Of a stretch of 6,117 nucleotides of DNA, positions 1 to 6,070 are shown in pieces (the first letter of the stretch is position 1; each line of letters opens with the position of its first letter). The position numbers and the translations under genes are program-made. This DNA comes from Planctomycetota bacterium (lineage in GTDB: Bacteria; Planctomycetota; Planctomycetia; Isosphaerales; Isosphaeraceae): positions 1 to 6,117 of the forward strand of contig JAKBCQ010000187.1 of assembly GCA_021807585.1 (NCBI GenBank), given 5' to 3'. Under the pieces are notes generated by a model. It did no database searches, was not told the origin of the DNA, and was given only the letters and a program-made list of their open reading frames with translations.

Positions 1-46
1 GCCGACGGAACGAATCCTCGCGGGCGAAATCGCTGAATCAAACATA

Positions 47-1252
47 TTGAGATTCAATCACTTGAGCAGAAAGGCGACGACGGTACTGTTGCTGATTCTG
101 GGAGCGATCCCGATCGCGATCGGCGTGGGGCTTCGTTTGGGAGGTCCCGGCGCGGTTCCCGTCCAAGTCGACGCGGTACCCGAGCTGCTGCGTGCGGGGC
201 GATTCGCCGCGGCCGAGCGAACCGTAAGGATGTATTTGAGCGAGCATCCCGGTCATTCGTCGGCGCGGTTGTTGCTGGCGCAGGTGCTGATCTCGGCGGA
301 CCGTCGCGACCCCGATCCCGCCGCGGCGATTCGTACGCTGAAATCGGCTCGATCGGGAGATCGCAAGGTAGAAGGCGCGATCCGCTGGACCGAGGGAAAA
401 GCCTGGCAAATGCTCGGCGGGCTCGCCGAGGCCGAGGCCGCGTGGCGGGAGGCGATCGACCGCGATCCGCTCAACGATCAAGCGATTGAAAGCTTATTCG
501 AATTGTATGATCTTGAAGGACGAGAATCCGAAACGCGCGAACTTGTTTCACGCCGGTTCGAGTTTGATCGCGACAAGCGGAAGCTTGGCAAGTGGTGTTT
601 GTATCCCGTCCGTCGGCTGGTGATGGAGCCATCTCCGGCGCTGGTGATCGACCGGCTCGGCGCGGCGGCGAAACGCGAGCCGATCGATTTTCACGCACGG
701 AGGGCTTATGGATTGGCGCTCGTTCACGACGGTCGCGTCGACGAGGGATTGCGGATCGTCAGCGAGACGGTCGAGCACGCCCCGCGCTCGAAGGACGCGT
801 GGATCGCGCTTTTGACGGCGCTCGACGATTCGGGTCGGCCCGACGAGTTCTCCGCGACGCTCGCGCGGGTTCCTCAAGAACTCGCCGCCGATCCCTCTTT
901 CTTAATCTTTCAGGCGCGAGCCGCGAGCAATCAAGGCGAATATGAGCGGGCCGTGGACGCTTACAGGCTCGCCGAGCGGTCGGGTTTTCGCGACCCCAAG
1001 ACGACGTATCGGCTGATTCAGGCGTTGCGTCGAAGCGGGCGGATCGACCTTGCGAAAGAGGCCGATCGCCGATTTCTCGAAGACGAAGAGACGCGAAAGG
1101 CGCTGAAGGCGCTTTATAATAAAGCGGTCGCGCTCGCGAGCCGTCCCGAACCCGAGCGCGATATTGAGGTCGATCGCGCGATCGCCCTGGGACTTAAACA
1201 ATTGGGATTTCACCAAGACGCCGAGCGGATGCTCGCGACGATTGAGCGATGA
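47..1252 (+). CDS. Membrane-anchored tetratricopeptide-repeat (TPR) protein, first of a paralogous pair
   Basis: TPR proteins are helical protein-binding scaffolds; the partner is not identifiable here. Residues about 11-31 form one hydrophobic segment (TTVLLLILGAIPIAIGVG) that fits an uncleaved N-terminal anchor, so the rest is probably extracytoplasmic. TPR-like helix pairs cover roughly residues 44-170 and 218-345, for example 'LLRAGRFAAAERTVRMYL', 'MLGGLAEAEAAWREAIDRDP' and 'SNQGEYERAVDAYRLAE'. No enzymatic motif is visible. The start is uncertain: 47 is a TTG with no clear Shine-Dalgarno, another in-frame TTG lies at 62, and the frame stays open to the left edge of the window, so the true start could lie outside it. 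The protein aligns colinearly with the TPR gene at 2207-3604, and the propeller gene begins 63 bases downstream, which suggests one operon. From memory, similar TPR proteins sit beside CRTAC1/ASPIC-UnbV genes in planctomycetes; this is unverified. Confidence 0.85.
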   Translation: MRFNHLSRKATTVLLLILGAIPIAIGVGLRLGGPGAVPVQVDAVPELLRAGRFAAAERTVRMYLSEHPGHSSARLLLAQVLISADRRDPDPAAAIRTLKSARSGDRKVEGAIRWTEGKAWQMLGGLAEAEAAWREAIDRDPLNDQAIESLFELYDLEGRESETRELVSRRFEFDRDKRKLGKWCLYPVRRLVMEPSPALVIDRLGAAAKREPIDFHARRAYGLALVHDGRVDEGLRIVSETVEHAPRSKDAWIALLTALDDSGRPDEFSATLARVPQELAADPSFLIFQARAASNQGEYERAVDAYRLAERSGFRDPKTTYRLIQALRRSGRIDLAKEADRRFLEDEETRKALKALYNKAVALASRPEPERDIEVDRAIALGLKQLGFHQDAERMLATIER

Positions 1253-1315
1253 GGTCGGCGCCCGCGGGGCTCGGATCGCCGAATCGGCTCGGAACATAAA
1301 CATTTGAAGCTATTT

Positions 1316-2185
1316 ATGAATCATCGCTTCGGCCTCTATTTTGGGACGACGGCCGCGCTCGTCGCGGCGGGATCGATCGGGTTGATGAGGAGCGCCGCGG
1401 TTTCCGCGGATAGCGTCGCTCCTCGTCTTGTGGCGCCGGGGGCGGTTGCGGGATCTCCCGAATCGGGGTTGTGGATCGCCGACGCTCGACTTCATGGAAT
1501 CTTCAAGTTGAGCGCGGGAAAGCCGGTCGAAATGGCGTTCAAAGGAGGCGCGACGAATCGGAGCCCGCTCGCTTCGCCGAGGGCGCTCGCGATTGATTCC
1601 AAGGGGAATCTTTTCGCCGCGGACACGGCGACCTCCGAGGTTTATCGGCTTCAGCCGGGGGAGCCGCCGGTTCCGCTTACGCACGGAGCTTTTGAGATCC
1701 CGATGGGATTGGCGATCGGAAAGAACGACGTTCTTTATATTGCAGATATGCGTTTATCAACAATCTTTCGGATGCCGATATCCGGGGGAAAGCCCGAGAT
1801 CGTCGCGAAGGTTCCGGCGCCGCGGGGGATTATGATCGACGCCGACGCGAGCGTGATCGTGGTGTCGGCGGGGCCCGATCAATTGGTGCGGGTGCGCGGC
1901 GACGGCAAGGTGGAACCGATCGTTCGCGGTCGACCGTTTTCGTTTCCCCACGCGGTCGTATCGGCGCCCGATCGCGGCGGCTTTCTGGTAAGCGACGGTT
2001 ATACCGCGACGATCTGGAAGGTTTCGGCCGAGGGGAAAACCGAAGCCTGGTTCAAGGGAGCGCCGCTCGTTCGGCCCGTCGGCATGACCCGCGATTCCGC
2101 GGGCGCCGTGATCGTCGCCGATCCCGGAGCGGGCAAGGTGTTTCGTCTCAAATCCCCCAATGATATAAAATCCCTTATTCCTTAA
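1316..2185 (+). CDS. Secreted NHL-type six-bladed beta-propeller protein
   Basis: The 289-residue protein starts with an export signal: hydrophobic residues about 7-24, then 'SAAVSA', giving a likely signal peptidase I cut after Ala31. The mature part holds six similar strand units, each ending in a [IV]xAD-x-[IV][FWY][RK][LMV]-like pattern: residues 52-65 (LWIADARLHGIFKL), 99-112 (LFAADTATSEVYRL), 140-153 (LYIADMRLSTIFRM), 180-193, 223-236 (FLVSDGYTATIWKV) and 265-278. NHL repeats normally form a propeller used for protein or ligand binding, and six blades would close the ring, so the protein looks complete. Some related propellers (SMP-30 or lactonase type) are enzymes, but I cannot pick out a metal-binding set here. 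I prefer ATG 1316; an in-frame TTG at 1304 would only add MKLF. GAAG at 1306-1309 is a weak Shine-Dalgarno. The gene lies between the two TPR paralogues with gaps of 63 and 21 bases, which implies co-transcription. Confidence 0.85.
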   Translation: MNHRFGLYFGTTAALVAAGSIGLMRSAAVSADSVAPRLVAPGAVAGSPESGLWIADARLHGIFKLSAGKPVEMAFKGGATNRSPLASPRALAIDSKGNLFAADTATSEVYRLQPGEPPVPLTHGAFEIPMGLAIGKNDVLYIADMRLSTIFRMPISGGKPEIVAKVPAPRGIMIDADASVIVVSAGPDQLVRVRGDGKVEPIVRGRPFSFPHAVVSAPDRGGFLVSDGYTATIWKVSAEGKTEAWFKGAPLVRPVGMTRDSAGAVIVADPGAGKVFRLKSPNDIKSLIP

Positions 2186-2206
2186 TGTTTTCAGAGCAAG
2201 ATTCTT

Positions 2207-3604
2207 ATGACGATTACACAGCAAGATACGACAAATACGTTCTCGAACGAGGGAAAGCGTTCCTCGCGGCGCGGCGGGGGATCGGGTTTTCGGTTCGCGG
2301 TTCGGCTGATCAACTTTGTGATCGTCGCGGCGGCGATCGCTTTACTCGCCTACAACGGCGTACTCCTGAAACGACGTATCGCCGAGCAAGCGCCTTTGGC
2401 GCCCGCGCAGATGATCGACGCGCAATATCGCAAGGAATACGCGATCATCGAGGAACGGAAGAAACGACAAGGCGTCGAAACGGTGCGGCGCGACCTGCCG
2501 AATTCGGTCCTGTTCCAAAAGTTGAACGAGATGCTCGATCGTTCCCCCAACGACGGCGGATCGCGGCGCGATTTGGCGCGGCTTTATACGTTATATGAGG
2601 ATTATTTAAAAAGCGCCGAGGAGCTGCATCGCGTGCCGATCTGGTGGCCGACGAAACGCGAGGATCAATGTTTGGAGGGGCAATCGTACATGCTCGCGAA
2701 CCGTCCCCGCGAGGCCGAGGCCGCGTTCAAGGCGTGCGTCAAGGTCGATCGCCTGCACCCCACTCCCCCCCGCACGCTTTATGTGGCGCATCAAGAATTG
2801 ATCAAGTTATACGCGATGGAGGATCGCCTCGACGACGCCCGCGCGATCATCTGGGACGCGTACGATCAGGCCGACGAGCGCGAACATTCGGGAATCCTGG
2901 CGATGCGGATGAGGCTTGAACTCGAACGGATCTCTCCCGAGGGGCGCGCCGTCGAATTACGCAAGTGGATCAAGGCCGATCCCGACGACGTCGATTCGCG
3001 ACGAGCGCTCGCGATGGCCGAACGGTTGATCGCGGGACGCGAAGCCGAAGCCGATAAGCAGATCAAAATCTGCATAAGTCGTTGGCCAAAAGATATCGGC
3101 GTTTGGCGTGATTGGTTGACGATCATCAAAGACCGGGGCGATCGCGAATTGTTGGCGATCGAGATCGCCAAGATTCCGCCCGGCGCCGAGAAAGATCCCG
3201 TCATCCTGGGGTATCGCGGAATCGTTTTGGAGAATCAGGGGAAGCTCAAAGAGGCCGCCGAACTGTACCGCAAGGTGATCGAGGTCAAGCCGGGGCTCGC
3301 CGAATTTCATTACCGCCTGGCGATGACGACACAACGGCTTGGGCTCAAGGATGAATCCCAGGCGCATTTCGCGCGGAAGAAGGAGATCCAGGACGCTTAC
3401 GGGAAGATCCCCGATGTTTTTCAGGATTACGCCAAGCTTCTCAAACAAACGCACGTCGACGATAAGGCCGTCGGCGAGAAGTTGGAAGAACTTGCCAAGC
3501 TCTGCGAGAGCGAGAATTGGAAGCGGGTTGCGGCGGCGTGGCGCAAGCTCAAACCCGTCATTCCGGAAACCATTGAAATCGAAAAGTCGGCGACTTCCAA
3601 ATGA
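2207..3604 (+). CDS. Membrane-anchored TPR protein, second of the paralogous pair
   Basis: The 465-residue protein has a basic, Gly/Ser/Arg-rich N-terminus (residues 15-29), one transmembrane segment at about 31-54 (VRLINFVIVAAAIALLAYNG), a charged, possibly coiled-coil linker at about 73-95, and helical TPR-like repeats from about 100 to 395. The clearest repeat is 'ENQGKLKEAAELYRKVIEVK' at residues 342-361. The C-terminal 50 residues are Lys/Glu rich. The likely topology is N-terminus in and TPR domain outside, inferred from the anchor alone. The product is probably a scaffold; no catalytic motif is seen. It matches the TPR protein at 47-1252 in repeat order and at landmark positions (ARVP/AKIP, then DP, then NQG, then a Y-R pair). 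ATG 2207 lies 21 bases after the propeller stop. An ATG overlapping that stop at 2185 is in another frame and gives only a shadow reading. The Shine-Dalgarno is poor, so translational coupling to the propeller gene is possible. Confidence 0.87.
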   Translation: MTITQQDTTNTFSNEGKRSSRRGGGSGFRFAVRLINFVIVAAAIALLAYNGVLLKRRIAEQAPLAPAQMIDAQYRKEYAIIEERKKRQGVETVRRDLPNSVLFQKLNEMLDRSPNDGGSRRDLARLYTLYEDYLKSAEELHRVPIWWPTKREDQCLEGQSYMLANRPREAEAAFKACVKVDRLHPTPPRTLYVAHQELIKLYAMEDRLDDARAIIWDAYDQADEREHSGILAMRMRLELERISPEGRAVELRKWIKADPDDVDSRRALAMAERLIAGREAEADKQIKICISRWPKDIGVWRDWLTIIKDRGDRELLAIEIAKIPPGAEKDPVILGYRGIVLENQGKLKEAAELYRKVIEVKPGLAEFHYRLAMTTQRLGLKDESQAHFARKKEIQDAYGKIPDVFQDYAKLLKQTHVDDKAVGEKLEELAKLCESENWKRVAAAWRKLKPVIPETIEIEKSATSK

Positions 3605-3625
3605 ATGGAAGTGATTTTTATAGGA

Positions 3626-3682
3626 GAGACGCCGGACTTCGTCAGGAGGGTTGCGATCCCTCCTATTGAAGGCCGGCGTCTC
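3626..3682. repeat. Long imperfect hairpin between convergent genes (candidate terminator or REP-like palindrome)
   Basis: The outer arms GAGACGCCGG (3626-3635) and CCGGCGTCTC (3673-3682) pair perfectly over 10 bp. After one A/G mismatch, CTTC (3637-3640) pairs with GAAG (3668-3671). After a 3x3 internal loop, AGGAGGG (3644-3650) pairs with CCCTCCT (3658-3664) around a 7-base loop. That is about 21 paired bases in 57. The position, between the plus-strand TPR stop (3604) and the minus-strand HU stop (3725), suits a bidirectional transcription stop. However, neither strand shows a T-run directly after the stem; the nearest run, ATTTTT at 3615-3620, lies on the wrong side for the plus strand. 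It could instead be a dispersed extragenic palindrome. The pairing is certain; the role is inferred. Confidence 0.7.
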
Positions 3683-3724
3683 GGTGTCTTCACAGCGATC
3701 GATTCGAGTCGAATGCGATCGGCT

Positions 3725-4084
3725 TCATTTGGCGACCGCGTCCTTCAGGTGCTTAAGCGGCACCACCTTGACGCTGCGACGAGCGGGCTTGGCCTTGATC
3801 GTCATCGGCTCTTTGGTGAAGGGATTGATGCCCTGTTTGGCCTTGGTTGCGGGCTTGTTCACCACGCGAATCTTCAAGAGGCCCGGAACGACGAAAATGC
3901 CGGGGCCTTTCTTGCTGAGGCTCTTGGTGATCGTCTCCGAAAGCGAATCGAAGACCGCGGCGACGTCTTTCTTGGCGAGACCCGTTTTAGTCGCAATCTC
4001 GCTGAAGATCTCGGCCTTCGTCGGACCTTTGACGGTCGACTTCTCGGGCGCCGATTCCACCTTGCCGGCTGGTTTCTTGCTCAT
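3725..4084 (-). CDS. HU-family nucleoid DNA-binding protein with basic N-terminal tail
   Basis: HU proteins are small dimeric cytoplasmic proteins that bend and compact DNA. The product is 119 residues against about 90 for a standard HU. Residues 1-21 are an extra Lys/Ala/Pro/Glu tail. Residues 22-60 are the helical dimerisation part (TKAEIFSEIATKTGLAKKD...). Residues 61-78 replace the usual GFGTF region with 'IFVVPGLLKIRVV'. Residues 79-108 form the DNA-binding arm, with the conserved 'INPFTKEP' at 86-93 and Pro88 at the place of the intercalating proline. The helix 'PLKHLKDAVAK' closes the protein. The frame runs upstream without a stop to 4411, but ATG 4084 is chosen because AAGGAG lies 8 bases ahead of it, the HU homology begins soon after, and the upstream translation would overlap the transpeptidase gene and looks non-coding. 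The gene converges with the TPR operon across the hairpin at 3626-3682. No functional tie to its neighbours is evident. Confidence 0.95.
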   Translation of the reverse strand: MSKKPAGKVESAPEKSTVKGPTKAEIFSEIATKTGLAKKDVAAVFDSLSETITKSLSKKGPGIFVVPGLLKIRVVNKPATKAKQGINPFTKEPMTIKAKPARRSVKVVPLKHLKDAVAK

Positions 4085-4092
4085 CCTAACAA

Positions 4093-4098
4093 CTCCTT
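4093..4098 (-). promoter_or_regulatory. Ribosome binding site of the HU gene
   Basis: The minus strand reads AAGGAG, 8 bases before ATG 4084. This strong Shine-Dalgarno fixes the start at 4084 rather than at the longer in-frame possibilities. Confidence 0.85.
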
Positions 4099-4196
4099 TT
4101 CCTTGTCGCTCTGTTCTCGCCCGCGAGCCTCGAACCCTCCGCGTTGAGGAATCCATTTCGAAGCCGACAACGTTCGAGATCGTCTTGAATGTCAGA

Positions 4197-4226
4197 AATA
4201 TACAGAAAAAATCGGGGTTTTGTCGG
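4197..4226 (-). promoter_or_regulatory. Candidate sigma-70-like promoter of the HU gene
   Basis: On the minus strand CCGACA (4226-4221, 4 of 6 matches to TTGACA) is followed after 18 bases by TATATT (4202-4197, 5 of 6 matches to TATAAT). It lies in the AT-rich part of the gap upstream of the HU ribosome binding site and would give a leader of roughly 105 bases. It rests on consensus matching alone; planctomycete promoters often diverge from this consensus. Confidence 0.35.
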
Positions 4227-4249
4227 CGCATCCCCACTAATTTCCATGA

Positions 4250-4273
4250 TTTTTTGGGTTTTTCTCCAAAAAA
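4250..4273. repeat. AT-rich inverted repeat upstream of the HU promoter
   Basis: TTTTTTGG (4250-4257) and CCAAAAAA (4266-4273) are perfect inverted copies around an 8-base spacer. It lies just upstream of the candidate -35 box of the HU gene and downstream of the transpeptidase stop. It could be an operator, an intrinsically bent site or a weak hairpin. The symmetry is certain; the function is unknown. Confidence 0.5.
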
Positions 4274-4319
4274 CATCGCCGACGACGTCCAAAACGCCGT
4301 TTTTACTCCCAAACGACCC

Positions 4320-6059
4320 TCAATCACCCGCGGCCTTCGCGGTTTCATGACGTGGATCGGGTACGCCACGTCGCGACCCCGTACGCTCGTCGACAACGAT
4401 CGTATGAGCATCCCCCTGGATATCGACCGCCGTCACGCGATGCCCTAGCCGCTCCAACGGCTTCACCACGTCGTCGTGAAACAGCGCCCGCTCGATCTGA
4501 AGCCGGTCGGGAAACCACGCGTGATGCGTTCGAGGCGCAGCGACCGCCGCGTCGGGATCAAGACCAAATTCGAGCAAGTTCAAAAGCACCCATAACGTCG
4601 TATTTGGGATCGTCCGGCCCCCGGGCGAACCCGTCACGATATGAACCCGACCGTCTTTCAAGACGATCGTCGGCGATTGGGAACTCAACATCCGCTTGCC
4701 GGGGGCGATCACGTTCGGTTTCGTTCCAATCCTCCCCGCCGTGTCGGTACGACCGGGGATCAAATTGAAATCCCCCATCTCATTGTTCAGCAAAAACCCC
4801 GCTCCGGGAACGACCGCGCGTGAGCCGAACGAATCCTCAAGCGTGTACGTCAGCGCGACCGCGTTTCCCGCGGCGTCGATCGTCGAAAGGTGCGTCGTAT
4901 GCTTCCCCTCCGCCGTCGTCACCCGAAACGGAGCGAGAGCCTCGCTCGGAGTCGAACGCCCCTCGTCGATCGTCTTCGCCAACTCGTTCGCATATTCCTT
5001 GGAAATAAGTTTGTTCACATCAATTGATATGAAATCGGGGTCGCCGAGATACAGCGCCCGCGTAAGGAACCCGCGACGCATCGCCTCGGTCGTTCGATGA
5101 AGCGTGCGGATCGACCGCGGACCGTCGGCCTTCAGGTCGTATCGTTCGAGGATATTGAGCATCACCGCGATCGTGATCCCCCCCGAAGCCGAGGGACCGA
5201 TTCCATAAACATCATATCCTTTAAATGTCGTATGAATGGGATCTCGGCGGAGGGCGCGATACGCCGAAAGGTCTTCGAGCGTGATCAGCCCTTCTCCCCG
5301 CTTCATATATTCAACGATGAGGCGAGCGGTCTCGCCGGTGTAAAAGTCGTCGGCGCCGCGATCGGCGATCCGCTGAAAAGTCGCAGCCAATTCGGGCTGA
5401 ACCAGCACGTCGCCGGCTCGCCAGGGGGATCGATCGCGTTTGGAGAACGCCGCGACCGACGCGGGAAAATCGGCCAACCTGTCGGTTTGAAGCCGATCGG
5501 CGGGGGTCTTGGCTGAGAGTTCACGATTCAACGTTTTCGCGACATGATTGGTGATCGCGAACCCCTCGCGCGCCGAGCGAATCGCGGGCTCGACGAGCTT
5601 CCGCCACGGCAAAACGCCGTGCTCGCGATGCGCCAGCTCAAGACCGCGCAACGTTCCAGGAACCCCCGCGGCGCGCGGACCGGCGCGATGATGCGGCGGC
5701 GGCCGATCATCGGCGCCCAGATACATCCGCTCGGTCGAAGCCCGCGGCGCCACCTCGCGAAAATCATACGTGATCACGCTCTTGTCTTTGGCGAGATAAG
5801 CGACGATAAACCCGCCGCCGCCGATGTTTCCCGCCTCGGGGTGCGTCACGGCCATCGCCAGCGCCGTCGCGATCGCCGCGTCGATCGCGTTTCCCCCCGC
5901 CCGCAACGCGTCCCGCCCCGCCTCCGCGGCGTTCGCCTCACGCGCCACGACGACCCCCTGCTGGAACGTCTGGGCGCGGCCGCTTGAACACAAAGACGCA
6001 CAGACCGCGAGCCGGCAAAACGCGATCAATACCGACGCCCGAATTCGTTGTTTACGCAA
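4320..6059 (-). CDS. ggt: Secreted gamma-glutamyltranspeptidase / glutathione hydrolase
   Basis: The enzyme hydrolyses glutathione and other gamma-glutamyl compounds or transfers the glutamyl group, outside the cytoplasm. It is an Ntn-hydrolase that cuts itself into two subunits. An N-terminal signal (residues 1-29, ending SSGRA before QTFQQG) precedes the large subunit. Large-subunit landmarks are 'AGNIGGGGF' (76-84) and 'DFREVAP' (99-105), where Arg101 matches the substrate-binding Arg114 of E. coli. The predicted self-cleavage site and nucleophile is Thr388 in 'HTTHLS', so the small subunit would be residues 388-579. It carries 'LLNNEMGDF' (423-431), 'MLSSQSPT' (457-464), the oxyanion 'GSPGG' (477-481) and 'APRTHHAWFPD' (508-518). 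The length of 579 is close to the 580 of the E. coli enzyme, so the gene looks intact. The start is TTG 6059, supported by GGAG 7 bases upstream; the frame stays open to the window edge, so an earlier start is possible. The promoter lies outside the window. Confidence 0.96.
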   Translation of the reverse strand: MRKQRIRASVLIAFCRLAVCASLCSSGRAQTFQQGVVVAREANAAEAGRDALRAGGNAIDAAIATALAMAVTHPEAGNIGGGGFIVAYLAKDKSVITYDFREVAPRASTERMYLGADDRPPPHHRAGPRAAGVPGTLRGLELAHREHGVLPWRKLVEPAIRSAREGFAITNHVAKTLNRELSAKTPADRLQTDRLADFPASVAAFSKRDRSPWRAGDVLVQPELAATFQRIADRGADDFYTGETARLIVEYMKRGEGLITLEDLSAYRALRRDPIHTTFKGYDVYGIGPSASGGITIAVMLNILERYDLKADGPRSIRTLHRTTEAMRRGFLTRALYLGDPDFISIDVNKLISKEYANELAKTIDEGRSTPSEALAPFRVTTAEGKHTTHLSTIDAAGNAVALTYTLEDSFGSRAVVPGAGFLLNNEMGDFNLIPGRTDTAGRIGTKPNVIAPGKRMLSSQSPTIVLKDGRVHIVTGSPGGRTIPNTTLWVLLNLLEFGLDPDAAVAAPRTHHAWFPDRLQIERALFHDDVVKPLERLGHRVTAVDIQGDAHTIVVDERTGSRRGVPDPRHETAKAAGD

Positions 6060-6066
6060 GCGACGA

Positions 6067-6070
6067 CTCC
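6067..6070 (-). promoter_or_regulatory. Ribosome binding site supporting the TTG start of the transpeptidase
   Basis: The minus strand reads TTTGGAG, with GGAG at 6070-6067, 7 bases before TTG 6059. The translation from that TTG opens with basic residues followed by a hydrophobic stretch, as expected for a signal peptide. This makes the non-ATG start credible. Confidence 0.55.

Larger units (their letters stand above)
4085..4319. other. AT-richer intergenic gap between the transpeptidase stop and the HU start
   Basis: These 235 bases hold no convincing gene. The stretch at about 4190-4275 is clearly richer in A/T than the rest of the window, with runs of 5-6 A or T. It contains the candidate HU promoter (4197-4226), an AT-rich inverted repeat (4250-4273) and the HU ribosome binding site. 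On the minus strand GGGG (4231-4234) and CCCC (4213-4216) flank a 14-base loop, and six Ts follow two bases later (4206-4211). This resembles a terminator for the transpeptidase transcript, but with only 4 bp of stem it is too weak to call. Confidence 0.6.

Noticed and set aside
1..36. Possible tail of an upstream gene, frame 1, reading ADGTNPRGRNR and a TGA stop at 34-36
   Set aside because: Only 11 codons are visible and all three plus-strand frames are open over most of this stretch, so nothing identifies it as coding. It may still be the end of a preceding gene.
1278..1288. Short palindrome GCCGA-A-TCGGC between the first TPR gene and the propeller gene
   Set aside because: It has a one-base centre and short arms with no T-run. 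In this CGATCG-like, GC-rich background such short symmetries are expected, so I do not call it a terminator or operator.
2185..2598. Plus-strand reading frame starting at an ATG that overlaps the propeller stop (TAATG)
   Set aside because: The overlap looks like translational coupling, but the protein is Arg-rich frame-shadow sequence. The TPR protein with a clear transmembrane segment occupies the same bases in another frame.
4291..4303. AAAAC-GCC-GTTTT symmetry just after the transpeptidase stop as an intrinsic terminator
   Set aside because: The stem is only 5 bp, mostly A/T pairs, and there is no following T-run on the minus strand. It is too weak to support a terminator.
4085..4411. 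Upstream extension of the HU reading frame by 109 residues
   Set aside because: The extension crosses the HU promoter region and the end of the transpeptidase gene, has no similarity to HU, and a strong Shine-Dalgarno supports the start at 4084.
3605..4448. Two plus-strand reading frames opposite the HU gene (3605-4147 and 3651-4448)
   Set aside because: They are the antisense of a well-recognised HU gene and its upstream gap, show no domain-like pattern and include the hairpin. They are treated as shadows.
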